This document shows positions 12,201-24,069 of a stretch of 64,000 nucleotides of DNA, in pieces (position 1 is the first letter of the stretch; every line of letters begins with the position of its first letter). The position numbers were made by a program, and so were the translations under genes. Source of the stretch: Hymenopellis radicata. Lineage: Eukaryota; Basidiomycota; Agaricomycetes; Agaricales; Physalacriaceae. Where the stretch lies: the NCBI GenBank assembly GCA_015501595.1, contig JADNRX010000211.1:1-64000 (forward strand). Reading direction: 5' to 3'. The notes under the pieces were generated by a model. The model was not told the DNA's origin. It saw nothing but the letters and a program-made list of their open reading frames with translations, and ran no database searches.

Positions 12201-12606
12201 CGGTCGAATTGGCAACGAAAATGAAACGTACAAACACGAGCATAACATCAAGGCCTTCTCGAGATTGTCCAACCATAACCTCATCAAAAGCGGCCGCTTC
12301 TTCAACATATGTGCGCCATATGCGCGCATTCGGCGCGGTTTCCTGGCAATACGGATCCTCAGGAAACTTCTGCTCATAGTCGTCGCTGAATATGGGCTGT
12401 GATACGCCAGGGTGAGTGGTGGCTTGCTTAAGCCCCATAATATGCCTGTCCGACTGCGAGTGCCCAGCTGCTCTAGGTGTCGCCGTGGTCCGAGGTTGTT
12501 CGACAGTTGGCTCTGGCAAGGCTTCAGGAAGGGCCGCCTGTGTGGTACTGGCCGTCTCTGTGAGGTTCGAGTCAGAGCCTGATTGCTGCGAGTGCATATC
12601 CGACAT
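9297..12606 (-). pseudogene. Large DUF6535 gene, copy A, split by a MITE
   Basis: Start ATG 12606 (MSDMHSQQSGSDSNL). The disordered N-terminus is followed by ARIWRTYVEEA and REGLDVMLVF. An intron at 12231-12180 (52 bp, GTACG...CTAG) precedes AGLFSAVVTSFLVQVSQ. Membrane segments continue (NGLWVVSLTAALVVALAAV, VIIGMLPIVMHVSLMLFLGG, WTIGVITVIVCVVYLA). A long cytosolic alpha-helical region follows, with AMDWLFHMSSNPSVRSIV and IQAVLWCFRH. At 10540 the frame runs into the MITE, adds about 26 foreign residues and stops at 10458. Homology resumes beyond the MITE (MSALYDVLLAVMQ) and reaches EGIVGKEVVNI at 9297. Insert plus target duplication is 342 bp, so the frame is kept across it and only MITE stop codons break the gene. 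Unless the insert is spliced out, the product is truncated. Without it the gene would encode about 971 aa. Function unknown. Confidence 0.8.
10200..10539. mobile_element. 340-bp MITE with 35-bp TIRs and TA duplication
   Basis: The ends are inverted repeats: 10200-10234 begins TGGTGCAAACGGTCAAGCCA, and 10505-10539 is its reverse complement with one mismatch in 35 bases. TA flanks both sides (10198-10199 and 10540-10541). The empty site is visible in the paralogue near 18625, where GTGGTACAAAGC is uninterrupted, so insertion and TA duplication are shown directly. The interior has no coding capacity. TA duplication and short TIRs fit a non-autonomous Tc1/mariner-superfamily element. No second copy was seen in this window. 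Confidence 0.9.
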
Positions 12607-12741
12607 GGAACGTATACTATAAGGTGGTAGTGGTGGTGTTGAAGAGAGTGATGGTAGCTTTCTGTCAAGGCCAGGCACAATTAGATAAGATAACAGATAA
12701 GATGCGTCCAAATTTTACCAACCTGTATACAAAGACGCGTT

Positions 12742-13118
12742 TATTTTGTTCGCTCAGATATACGCCTTGGCGGGAACGACGCAGAGCCGTCTCCAAGCGC
12801 TGCACGTCTGATTCCTGCTGCGCCGCTTTCGGGAAACGAATATTCAAACTCGACCAAAAGGAACGGAGGGATAAAGCGATGTTGTGCCATCTCTGGCAGA
12901 CGCGACTGAGCCGCCATATGGATTCAGACGCATCAAACGCGTTGGGTTCGTGGATGCCGACATCGGAAAGCGTGTGAAGGAATATTTCCGACCAGATTTC
13001 CGCGCGGAGAGTGCGATGCAAAGAAACGAGGTTGTGGTACCTCCTCTGGACGTTTTTCAACCTCTCCTCGCTCTTCCCCCATGGACCTGATGACTTCATG
13101 AAGGGATGCGACTTTGGA
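12742..13118 (-). pseudogene. F-box gene fragment (copy A)
   Basis: Encodes only the F-box core seen in copy B: VQRRYHNLVSLHRTLRAEIW, then LSRVCQRWHNIALSLRSFW and LETALRRSRQG. Both ends are missing. The N-terminal zinc-like segment ends at a deletion junction at 13118/13119, and everything after RSRQG is lost at 12742, where the sequence joins the upstream flank of the DUF6535 gene. The frame across GKSEERLKNVQ is intact here, whereas copy B has lost one G at this point. This shows which state is older. Confidence 0.8.
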
Positions 13119-13410
13119 TGCCCTATGAGATGGCACATTCCTCGCACTGATAGACGGATGAAGTGGGCGCGTTGGCGAACCCAATGACGCGGCCGAGGAT
13201 GGTGGTTCGGAAGAAACCTTTGGGGATCGTGATCGACGAGCCTTATGATTTGGTCCTCGTTTCTGAAAAGCTTATTGATACAGACGACGAAACACTAACG
13301 TAAACGATAACAAGAAGTAAATACGTATGTGGCAATGGATACATTATCATGAGACCAAGAACATTGTCATGTTTACTGGCAATCCAACAAGTTTCTTCCT
13401 CATTCCTACT

Positions 13411-14412
13411 TCATTCATCCCACTGAAAACGAACCTACCGTGTTGATCAGTATAACCAAACAACACATAGATAGAAGGAACTCGTGCTCACCGCAGACAA
13501 ACCCCCCTGAACATAGGCTTCAATCACCTCCAATGTACTGACTATCTTCTCTGCGGTCTGACCCGGACAGCCTTGTGCCTTTTGCAATGCCAAGGTCAAA
13601 GCCCGCGCGTCCGTGAGACTCATTCCGGGAGTCTCCCTGAGTTGGACTTGTGTTTCCTGCATAAACTCCAAAACCCACTTGTGGCACGGCTTCGCCGACA
13701 TGCGCCGTGTTCCCACCCAAAAAGTCAAATCTTCTCCGCAAATTTTGCAGCACCCATGCGTAGTCTGAGTGACAGGCTCTTCAAAATCGTCTTCGTTCCA
13801 GCGTAACCACATCTCTTTACTGTGGTCAAAACGCTGTTCCACGTCCAAGGCACGAGGTGCTGCGTCGCTACAGGCCACAAAGTAATTAATCAGGAGGCCA
13901 TAGTCGTACGCGGATATGGATTTGAGCTCCTTCGGCAACGGCGTTCCGCCGAGAGGCTCCCTGAGCATGGCGCGCGCTGCAACCTCTGCGAGATCCCGGC
14001 GTTCGATGCTACAAGCGAGCGCAAAGATCGCGCGCGGGCTCTGCATCTGGAAAGCGGAGGAGCGGAGGAGATCAACAATCACCCCCAAGGCATTCTCCAT
14101 CATATACTTTTGCAAGGCGCCAATAAGAGCCTCGTCGATCTTCCCGAATACGTCGGTCAGGTTGCCTGCATGTGGAGGATAGCACAGACGCAGGACTGCG
14201 ACCATGGTCTGGCAGCGCTCTGGGGCCTGATAGACCGGCAGTCCACCGTATGTCTCCGCAGGAGGGCCATCGGCGAACAACTTCTCGAAAAAAGGAGACG
14301 CATAGATGAGAAATGCCTTGAGGACATAGAGGCAAGCACCGTCTGATGTCCGAATGACAAGATCGGCTTTCTCTCGCGCGTTGAAGGGACGAGGAATGGG
14401 TACGTCGCTCAT
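13411..14412 (-). CDS. BTB/POZ domain protein
   Basis: Start ATG 14412 (MSDVPIPRPFNAREKADLVI). The BTB fold fits the agaricomycete type: ADLVIRTSDGACLYVLKAFL, IYASPFFEKLF, then PVYQAPERCQTMVAVLRLCY. BTB domains dimerise and often recruit Cul3 ligases. A helical region follows with ARAIFALACSIE-like text (SPRAIFALACSIERRDLAEV). Near the C-terminus is a Cys/His cluster (HGCCKICGEDLTFW ... KPCHKW) that could bind zinc. A final intron at 13491-13423 (GTGAGC...TTTCAG) would give the last residues WDE and a 310-aa protein; without it the frame ends at 13447. The frame is intact, unlike its relic at 23.6-24.1 kb. Role unknown. Confidence 0.7.
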
Positions 14413-14492
14413 GACGGAAGGATGGCAAGCGCTGATTCCCACACATTGATTCCCAGCCGGGAGGTACGCCCAAGGGAAAAACGCGTAACCTG

Positions 14493-14944
14493 TCATACTG
14501 ACATGATGTCGGTCCGAACGCTATCATCCTTCCACGCCACATCCTTTCGAAGGTCCAACACAATCATGCGTTGATAGAGAGAATGCGAGTCCAGACCGTT
14601 GACAGAGCATATGTCCATAAGATGTCTAGCAGAAGAATTCAGCGCGTATTTAAGTGTCAGGACGCTGAGCCACATACTTACCACTTTGCAGGAGCATCAT
14701 ATGTAAACGAGAAGAGGGTAAACACCGTTATGCGTGAGTCCAGTTTCGTCAAAAGCCCCTCAATGACTTTCCCAAGCTGTACAGCATGTAGGTCCGGAAG
14801 GTTGGAGATTAGAATGATAATTAGGGTAACATTGGGACTTGTTTCGAGTACATAGTGTGGAACATAGACAGGACAATTGAGCGGCTGAGCGGTGCCAAAA
14901 AGTGCGCCCAGAGCAATTCGGCTATCGATTATTCTTGGACGCAA
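14493..14944 (-). other. Unidentified coding-like remnant
   Basis: Two open stretches read like protein: 14944-14678 (TSPNVTLIIILISNLPDLHA, possibly an LRR-like piece) and 14684-14493 (HLMDICSVNGLDSHSLYQRM). A GTAAGT...CTAG intron between them would create a stop, so they do not join cleanly. The right-hand piece lies in the duplicated block and is more eroded in copy B (24130-24319). No family recognised. Confidence 0.3.
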
Positions 14945-17626
14945 GTTGAAGAGAGGAGGCTAGTGAGTTTGATGGACATGATGGCGGTACACCGTACAGA
15001 AGCAAAGGTGATCGCGCTTTACCCACGACCACGACCATCTCAACTGTTCATCTCTCACTGTTTCTGCACGAAATAGCTCAGAGCTCGGAAGGGCCTCGTT
15101 TCGAAACGGAGGATGATCTGTCGCGTCTCTTTTGCTTGGGAACGTGCCTCGGCAGGCCTAAGGAGGCAAGTCTGCGTTCGTACTTTGTGCTCAACGCCAG
15201 TGAACAATTCGTTGGCACATTGAGAGGCTCCCCTCCAAGGCGAAACGAAACCCAAAATCATCTGGAAAAGGTCCGCGTCCTGGTACTGTTTCTAGCGCCC
15301 CTGCTAATCAATCGCCATAGCCGTACGAATCACTCTACGAATCTCTCCCGCCTTCTTCTTCCACAAGCATGCCCTCAACATGCCCTTATTCACCTCCCCA
15401 TTGACGATACTAAGCCGTCCCGCCGAGTGAAGCCCAGCACCTTCATCAGTACTCCGGCGGCAGAAATGGGGATCTCTGAAGTTCTGGCAGCGCTGCCCAA
15501 CCCTTAGCGCTTAGCGGCGGCGGATGGATGCCCTCAAATGATCATTGCAAAGAAAGACGATCGAGTCAAGGGACAGGTACGAAAGCCCTTAACAGTTCCT
15601 TGACTTGGTTATCCATTCTCTATACAGCCGTCCAAAGCCCGGGTTTCCGTTTATCAGGACGCAACTGCCATATCCTCACTTTGTTTCTCGTATACCCGTC
15701 AGAGCGCCCAGTCGCTCAGCCCTGTGTTGGAAAGCTCTTCGGCTCGCCGACAGCAAACATCTTACCACTACTCCGAACCGCTACTCCTCCGTCAACCCAC
15801 CTTCTCGTGAGCTCGGTACTCCGACGCAAGCAGCCCATAACGTTTCAACGTTAAAATCAGGACCTGGATCACCCATGAAACGCGCTTCGCCTCTCTGTCC
15901 GCCGCCCAAACTTCCCATCTCCTGCTGTACCTATCTCGAAGAAGGTGACGCGCCACAGCACGCATGATTACAAAGAGAAGGAGAACGGTGTACGATCGAC
16001 GTGGATATAGAGTACTGTCAGTGAGAAATCCTTTGATATGGGGGTATAATTGCTCACTGAACGTTGCAGAATATATTACTGGATAACAGCCTGTACCAGA
16101 TATCTGCCGTAATGCCATTACCTGCTTGAAAAAAGATTGAAGCTTAATGAGTCGACATATTAAGCGCCCCTCTAGCGGTGCTCGGTCGTCTGCTCGTTGT
16201 AAGGCTTGCCTTGGTATTGAACATCTTTGACAGTCTGGATCACTTACCATCGTTATGTAGTACTCTAGGCGTATTCACCAGGATCACTAACGCGCCTGGC
16301 GCGTCTTTCGCCGCGACATTGGCAGAACAATCCAATCGGCGATGGGGTCGACATTATCTAAGAGCCATCGTAACTTGTGAACGACTGAAGACCATGACGG
16401 ACGGCGAGGATTGCATTACACCTTGAGCCCGAGGAGAAGAATATGCGCAGTATGTTCTCTTGCCGTTCTCGTTACCTGTTTGTTGATCTATTTCGCAGAT
16501 GTATTTTTGGCGAATGTGGCCAAGTTTTCTGGTAGCGAGCGCTTCCATACCTTTTAGAAACGTATTACAAACAAAGTCTTGTTTTTCCTTGCTTACGCTG
16601 GCCGACGCGGGACCCCCAAGTGCTACGCCGTTGAGTTCTGTCTTGCTTGTCTGGTTACCTTCACTGCTATATTTGCTGACTGCATTCAAACATACAGCAC
16701 CAATTCGAGAAGGAAGCTACTTCATTCAACGTTAATACGCTATTCGGATTCAGAGGAAATCGTCCCGAACAGTCGTCTTCTCCGAGACGCTCACCTACGG
16801 CGGCGGCTGTTTCTGCATTTCGGTCTCATGACGCCACTACTACCGATGTCGTTGAATCTGGATCACACGACGAGTGCCAGTGAGCGACGAGGAGAACGCT
16901 AAGGCAAGGCGGCTCCGTCGTCTCGAGGGCGGAGAGCCCAAGGTCAGCCTTGAGCGCGTTGAACACATCAGTTTGCTCCCCGTGACCGAGACGACGTCCT
17001 GTTTGACATCTTTCCTCCCCAAGGGGTGCCCATTCTTCGTTGCTGTCCGCTTTCCCTGATTGCTTCGAGAACTCGTCGGGACGCGAGCCGTACGTCAAGG
17101 CAGTTGCATAGGGAAGTCGAGCTCCTCGAGCAGAGAGGACAATGAGTGTTCATTCGATGTCCTATATACGATCAACTTGTTCAGTGACTCGGTGAGGGTG
17201 GATTGCCTCTGTACCGGCGAGGACCCCATACCTGGAATGAATCGAGAGCTGTAAAGCAGAAAGCGGAGAACTTACTTACCAGTGCGGTCGCCGGTGAACA
17301 GGGCCGTTCCTCCTACAACATCTGAAACCATGCTACCGCGAATGAACTTAGCCTTGATCGCGTTGTCGGGTCCTCGATAGCAACTGCAAGCGTCGTTTGT
17401 GAGTGAGGTTTGACCTTGTCGTAACAAGGCAAAATGGCCACTATACCCAGACAGTAATCCAGCGTTAAGAGGACCAGAGGAAAAAGTACAACCTCAGATC
17501 GTAAGTCGTCGCCCGCCTTCCACCGAGTGCCGATTCCTGCAGGATGCTAGGCCTGGTCCTAGAATTGTTGCTCTCGTTGATGTTTTAAGGTTCTCCTGCC
17601 GCCGAGCACGGATCTTAGCATCACGT
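14945..17626. other. 2.7-kb unique spacer between duplication copies, no recognisable gene
   Basis: Several short open frames exist on both strands (for example 15136-15507 plus, 16579-16902 plus), but none has a recognisable domain, convincing splice pattern or counterpart elsewhere in the window. I see no repeats or terminal structures here. Confidence 0.4.
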
Positions 17627-17720
17627 AGTACTTATCTATTGTATACAACAGAAAGTACTTTTAGATTCGACGTACATCTACATAGAATTGCGACTTCGTG
17701 ACCATATCTAGCCGTAGACT

Positions 17721-20694
17721 TCATATGGTTACGACCTCCTTCCCGACAATCCCCTCCAATACCGTTAAAGCGTGTTCAAGATCTCGAACATAGCCATCTT
17801 CATTCAATTTTCGTAGTAGAAGCTGACTGAAGGAATCTTGAACGAAATGACTGTCTACAGGGTATCGGAGTACCATTCCCTCTAGTAGATAGGCCTCTAA
17901 CGGAAACTGTGTCACGTCGCTAAGTGGCCGTCGAGACCAGCGGAGGACAGCCTGCATAACAGAAAGACATTCAGTCCAGGAAGGATGTGTTGGATCTAGC
18001 TTGACAAGCTGCCTCAGCCGTTGCGAGTCCCTCATTACGGTAAAGAAGGCAAGAACGACATTTCGAGGTTGGTAGAGATAGTCCAAAAGGAGTTGGCGCA
18101 CTGGGGTTTAAACAGCATGCTAGACCCACAGACATAAGCCTCCATGATGAGCGAATGTGGATAACTCGAGTTCTCTTGAATCCATATCGGAGCTGCTAAT
18201 GGGATCCAGTCACCCTCAACAAAGATGTGGATGCCTTCCTCACACCCTCGAGACAGAGAGTGTGTCAAGATATCATAAAGTGTATAGACACTATGCATGA
18301 GCTTGATGAGTTCATAGTTTTCAAGTGAGAGACGGAACAGGCGAGATACCGAAACTGCAAAAAGTTTCTGTATCAAAGGGAAAGAAAAATGCTGCTTTGA
18401 CCGGGAAAAATAGCGATAAATATAAAGAACACATGGAAGAGAGCCATTCAGCTGTATGCGCTCCCAATCATCCAGGCCAGTGCTGGGTAATTCATGAACA
18501 AATACACAGCTTTGCATGGTCACAAGAAGGAAATCGTACAGTGCACTCATAAAGGGAGGATCTTCTTCAATTAGACCATACGAAGATTCAGGAAGGAGAC
18601 CTTTAGGCCCGCCAGCCTTGCCGAAGTGGTACAAAGCACGACTAAGAAGTTCGATGCACTGCCAGCCTTGGACATCCCATAGATCCATGTTCCGATTCGA
18701 CAATGGACCGTCATTGAGAGCGGTAAGGGCAAATTTACCGATGGCAAGGAGGGCATGCTCTCGTGTGATAGGTGAAATGACCATGCCATCATTACAAGCC
18801 AAAATTGGCATTTGCATCAAGTAGTCCCAGCGTGCAGGTGTGAAGGATAATGTTACAGGCGTCGAGTGCGCAGATATGAAGTCTCTCACGGTCATCGGTG
18901 AGGGTACACACTTCAAGGACCTGTCTTCGGGGTTAGGGAGCATGAGGGCCACGAGACGAGCACATTTACGAGCACTGAGATGTTGGTCACTAACACGAAA
19001 AGTTCCCTGTGACAAAGCAAGCTCAAGCATTTTCTTCCATAGAATGGGATGAAGTTGTGTTTCATGCTGTGCAAGGAGGAAGTGAAGAAACTCGGAATGC
19101 ACGGCAGGAGTCCAAGGATTGTGTCGGAAACACCACAGGACCGCTTGGATACGGGGATTGTCGATATCAACATAGTCCATAACAGGAAGGTGAATAATCC
19201 GAACACTAACACGTTTCCAAATGGCTGAGAGGACCGCGGAAGAGCGAAAGACGCGTTCTATGGTATTTCCTACATATTGGCGACCATGCGCCAAACGACG
19301 ATGCGCCGAAAGAACATCCCGGTCAGTCCAGTGGATAATCAGCTGATTCATCGCCTCTTCGAGTTCTTCGGAGTTTGTCCAAGTAGCTTGGGCATGTTCC
19401 AGTGCCGTCTCTGGGAGACCACCGATGGCTTGCAGTACGATACTGCGGACACTGGGGTTCGACGACATATGGAACAACCAGTCCATAGCATCAACAGAGA
19501 TGAGATCATATCGAGCATGCACCACCTCTGTTTCCGTCTCAAGCAGAGACTTCTGGCATGCAACGAAAGACTCTTCTGGTGTGGAAGAGGTCTGGGAAGC
19601 AGTTGACTTCATAAGACAGCCGTGGATTCTTTGCCATGATAATCGGACAACGAAAATGATGATATGCGATATGTATTGAAGAAAATCGCTGAGCGGTGTG
19701 TGGTATGGACACTGGGGAAGGAAAATTGGGATAGCGTTGCTAGCAAAATAAAACACGCATACAACGACGGTGATGACACCAATCGTCCATGCCAGAGAGA
19801 CGCGCAGTGGAATGAAGAAGAGACAAAGCCCGCCGAGGAACAGCATCAGGGATACGTGCATAACGATGGGAAGCATGCCGATGATGACGCGCACGCGCCA
19901 GCGTTCGAGCCCCAGGAAACGAAATTGGCGAACATGGCTGCGAAGGCTGGCGGTCCCAGATGGAAGAGATACATAGTGATGTAGCCATTGCTTCACAAGG
20001 ACGGCGGCAAGCGCAACGACCAGAGCGGCAGTGAGACTGACAACCCAAAGGCCGTTTGATCCACACATCAATGGCGTCGGGCGTGAATTTCTGCGCGGGA
20101 TTTATCGAGAGATTGGTGATATTGGTAATGGAAGCGCCGCCAGCCATACTGAGCTGAATAGCCGCGATATCATGGAGAAGGAGGACAGACATCTCCGAGA
20201 AGTCTGCCTTCAAGTTCTGTGACACTTGAACGAGGAATGAAGTAACGACGGCCGAGAAAAGACCCGCCTAGCGAACGCTCATGAACAACGGTCGAATTGG
20301 CAACGAAAATGAAACGTACAAACACGAGCATAACGTCAAGACCTTCTCGAGATTGCCCAACCATAACTTCATCAAAGATAGCCGCTTCCTCAACATATGT
20401 GCGCCATAAGCGCGCATTCGGCGCGGTTTCTTGGCAATACGGATCCTCAGGAAACTTCTGCTCATAGTCATCGCTGAATATGGGCTGTGATACGCCAGGG
20501 AGAGTGGTGGATTGTTTAAGCCCCATAATATGCCTGTCCGACTGCGAGTGCCCAGCTGCTCTAGGTGTCGCCGTGGTTCGAGGTTGTTCGACAGTTGGCT
20601 CTGGCAAGGCTTCAGGAAGGGCCGCCTGTGTGGTACTGGCCGCCTCATTGAGATGCGAGTCAGAGCCTGATTGCTCTGGCTGAATATCCGACAT
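17721..20694 (-). pseudogene. Large DUF6535 gene, copy B, two frameshifts
   Basis: Start ATG 20694 (MSDIQPEQSGSDSHL). Same architecture as copy A: disordered N-terminus, AFNARLW-like DUF6535 start (APNARLWRTYVEEA), intron after LMLVF/TLMLVF, four or more membrane segments and a long helical C-terminal region. Direct comparison with copy A shows an extra T near 20054 (A DVWINGLWVV; B runs into another frame) and a missing C near 18107 (A GSSMLSKPAVRQLL; B changes to GSSMLFKPQCANSF). The shifts are of opposite sign. The 678-codon middle frame is therefore out of phase with both ends, and the intact protein is not made. Function of the family unknown. Confidence 0.75.
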
Positions 20695-20857
20695 GGAATG
20701 TACACTATAAGGCAGTAGTGGTGGTGTTGAAGAGAGTGTTGAGAAGAGTGATGGTAGTATGGTACAGCTTTCTGTCAAGGTCAGGCACACTTAGATAAGA
20801 TAACAGATAAGATGAGTCCAAATTTGACGCACTTCAACCTGTATACAAAGACGCGTT

Positions 20858-21427
20858 GATTTAAATAAGTGAGTCGAGACACGCGGTGGACAGTACACTA
20901 CTCAGGCCTCCATTCTCGATATCTGCTCACGAAAATTACGCTTTCAACTTGTCGATCCTGCCTGCAGTGATTTGGAAACACTCTGGCATGACCACCGTGT
21001 TACCTAGATGTTTGCAATACAAGAGAAAAAGACGTGACTGTCTGGGCCACCATCACGCACATCATGCCTGATTATTTCCCTCGTTTTGCATTGGGTTCAA
21101 AGGGAGATATTACGAATACAGTCTGGAACAGAAAATCTATCGAACGCACGGAGTATTGTTAGCCTCGAAGGACAGCACACCAAAAGAGTCAGTGTATAGA
21201 GAGAGAATCATTCTGAAGGAGCGGCCCACGGTGCTATCCATGTCAAGGTTGCAGGCAAGGGCTCAATCCAAGACATAGAAATCCCGCTGTCATTCACGAA
21301 ATCAGAAACACTCTTCCACACATAAAAATGTCGCTTACTGCATGCATTCAAGTCACCATGGGGGGAACGGCGAAAACTGGATAACGGCCTCCGCGTCCAA
21401 CGTGCCTGATCAAATCCGACGTCACCC
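20858..21427. other. 570-bp gap, no gene
   Basis: Lies between the start of the DUF6535 copy and the 3' end of the F-box copy. No recognisable coding sequence. It is absent from copy A. Confidence 0.4.
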
Positions 21428-23231
21428 TTATAGAGAAATCCATCCCTCGTCAATCAGTGCGTTGAAGATGTGCCTTTCCTCTTCATTGAACGCATTCACG
21501 ATCGACACCCCAGCCCTGTCCCGGAATATGGCCTCGTTCGTCCTCATATGCCGTGTATGCACAGCAACGCGGCATCTAACAAGCCTCGCCAGGCCGAGAG
21601 TATCGTCCCTTTCCACCGGGTCTTGACCGTCGAAGCAAAGCTACCGACAGGCCCAAAATACAGTAGACTCTGCGAGGCAAGGTTGTTAAACACCCGAATG
21701 TCGAGAGACGAAAGGAGGGGGAGGAAAGTGACAGATTCGTTAGGCACGACCTCGAGGGATTTCATGATTGCAACTATTTGTTCCTGGTCGCCGAGATTCG
21801 TTCCATCCGAACTCCTCCATAGCTCGAGGAAGGTGAGACTATGTGTCTGGGAAAGGATAGAGAGGAGGCTATGGTTGGATGAGGCAGCAAGTGGCACACT
21901 GTTAAGCGAGAGGCTGGTGAGGGCGCTCATACAATTAGAACGAATGAGGAGGTGTTTGAATGCATACAAGATATCGTAGTGAGTTGCCGTAGGCTCAGGA
22001 TTGAGGGAAGCCTCCCGTAGATGAGGGAGAGTGAGAGCCTCGATGACAGGCACCGACGTGGCATGTAGTTTGCTCATATTCGAGCAGGTGATCGGGGCGT
22101 ACTAGTCCTGTAACCGAACCCTATATGAGTGACAAGTCGACGATATAGGACTTGTCACTTTTATTCGGTCGGTAACGAGACTAGGGGCGTACGGCGATTC
22201 GTCCTCGTCGCCTTCCGAATCCCAGAAAGGTGTAGAGAGGTTCTCAAGGGATGGACACTGTCCAATCAAATGCATACATGCTCTGCGCGCCTCCTCCTGG
22301 CCTTCATCGAGGTCCAAAGGAGAAAGGTCTAGCTCCGTGATTTGGTCCCACGGAAGTTTGACAACCCGTAGACTTCCTCCACCAAGAGTCAATCTCGTAA
22401 GACGTGGACAATGTTCGAAGACAGACACCACTAATTGTTCGTCCAGCTCGAACGGAGCGAAGTAAAGGGCTAATGACTCGAGGCGAGGAAGCCGATGATG
22501 AAGTGGCGCGTAGAGTATATTCCAATCCCCCCCACGCGAAAATGATAAATGTGCCTCCCGCCACCGGTATGATTCGGCGAAGATAATGTCGAGCATGCGC
22601 TTTAGGATCAAGGGATTAGAAGGGCCGGGAGTCCGTCTCTCTCCTATATGTTCCCTCAGATATACGTCCAATAATCCTTGGCGGGAACGCTGCAGAACCG
22701 TCTCCAAGCGTTGCACGTCTGATTCCTGCTGCGCCGCTGTCGGGAAACGGATATTCAAACTCGACCAAAAGGAACGGAGGGATAAAGCGATGTTGCGCCA
22801 TCTCTGGCAGACGTGACTGAGCAGCCATATGGATTCAGACGCATCAAACGCGTTGGGTTCGTGGATGCCGACATCGGAAAGCGTGTGAAGGAATATTTCC
22901 GACCAGATTTCCGAGGGGAGAGTGCGATGCAAAGAAACGAGGTTGTGGTACCTCTTCTGGACGCTTTTCAACCTCTCTCGCTCTTCCCCATCGACCTGAT
23001 GACTTCATGAAGGGACGCGACTTTGGATTCGATGGATGATATGTCGTCGGAAACAGTGGGTAAGATGGTGTCTCGGATGTGCGAGATCTGCTCGTCCGTC
23101 GCTGGGAAATTCGAGGTACGGAGTCGCTCAAGAAACACGGAGCTCTGGTATTCCTCTTCGTGATGGAGGCTCCGTCTGGTGAAAGCACCACAATTGGTGC
23201 ACTGGGAAGGAATATGCTGCATTCCGGTCAT
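21428..23231 (-). pseudogene. F-box/LRR gene (copy B), nearly complete but frameshifted
   Basis: Start ATG 23231 or 23222. The N-terminus PSQCTNCGAF followed by FLERLRTSNFPATDEQISHI is the usual lead-in of agaricomycete F-box proteins. The F-box is TLPSEIWSEIFLHTLSDVGI ... SHVCQRWRNIALSLRSFW, then LRRs (LESLALYFAP, LTRLTLGGGS, ITELDLSPLD, LTSLSLNSVP). A 57-bp in-frame intron (22158-22102, GTGACA...ACTAG) removes the only stop between SLVTDRIK and YAPITCSNMSK. Two indels break it. One G is missing near 22986 relative to copy A (SERG-stop instead of SEERLK). A shift near 21615 separates VKTRWK from the expected C-terminus CRVAVHTRHMRTNEAIFRDR ... LIDEGWISL. Otherwise complete at about 560 aa. 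Confidence 0.75.
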
Positions 23232-23617
23232 ATACTGACTCGAGCAGTAGGAAATTTGCCTACTAAATGAAATGGTAAGGACGCGTTTTTTGACGGCGTA
23301 AATACGCACCTAGATGCCCTATGAGATGGCACATTCCTCGCACTGGTAGACGGATTAAGTGGGCGCGTTGGAGAACCCAATGACGCGGCCGAGGATGGTG
23401 GTTCGGAAGAAACCTTTGGGGATCGTGATCGACGAGCCTGCTGATTTGGTCCTCGTTTCTGAAAAGCTTATTGATACAGACGACGAAACACTAACGTAAA
23501 CGATAACAAGAAGTAAATAGGTATGTGGCAATGGATACATTATTATGAGACCAAGAACATTGTTTACTGGCAATCCAACAAGTTTCTTCCCCACTGAAAA
23601 CGAACCTACAGTGTTCA

Positions 23618-24069
23618 TCCTCCTTCGGCAACGGCGTTCTGCCAAGAGGCTCCCTGAGCATGGCGCGCGCTGCAACCTCTGCGAGATCCCGGCGCTCGAT
23701 GCTACAAGCGAGCGCAAAGATTGCGCGCGGGCTCTGCATCTGGAAAGCGGAGCGGAGGAGATCAACAATCACCGCCAAGGCGTTCTCCATCATATACTTT
23801 TGCAAGGCGCCAATAAGAGCCTCGTCGATCTTCCCGAATGCGTCGGTCAGGTTGCCTGCATGTGGAGGATAGCACAGACGCAGAACTGCGACCATGGTCT
23901 GGGGCCTGATAGACGGGCAGTCCATCGTATGTCTCCGCAGGAGAACAACGTCTCGAAAAAAGGAGACGCATAGATCAGAAAAGCTTTGAGGACATAGAGG
24001 CAAGCACCGTCTGACAAGATCGGCTTTCTCTCGCGCGTTGAAGGGACTAGGAATGGGTACGTCGCTCAT
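23618..24069 (-). pseudogene. BTB gene remnant (copy B)
   Basis: Start region MSDVPIPSPFNAREKADLV at 24069 matches the intact BTB gene. The BTB core is ruined by several small deletions, for example one removing TSDG and the segment between repeated TGA-like triplets, another removing FADGPP. The second half is gone: after REPLGRTPLPKE the sequence joins the 3' flank at 23618. Confidence 0.8.

Larger units (their letters stand above)
9199..14680. repeat. Segmental duplication, copy A
   Basis: Aligns by eye, in the same orientation, with copy B at 17627-24319. Blocks of A against B: 9199-12741 with 17627-20857; 12742-13118 with 22645-23027; 13119-13446 with 23313-23616; 13927-14680 with 23619-24319. 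A lacks the B segments 20858-22644 (3' part of the F-box gene and its flank) and 23028-23312 (its 5' part). B lacks A 13447-13926 (3' part of the BTB gene). A alone carries a 340-bp MITE. The breakpoints show only a few bases of microhomology. Confidence 0.85.
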
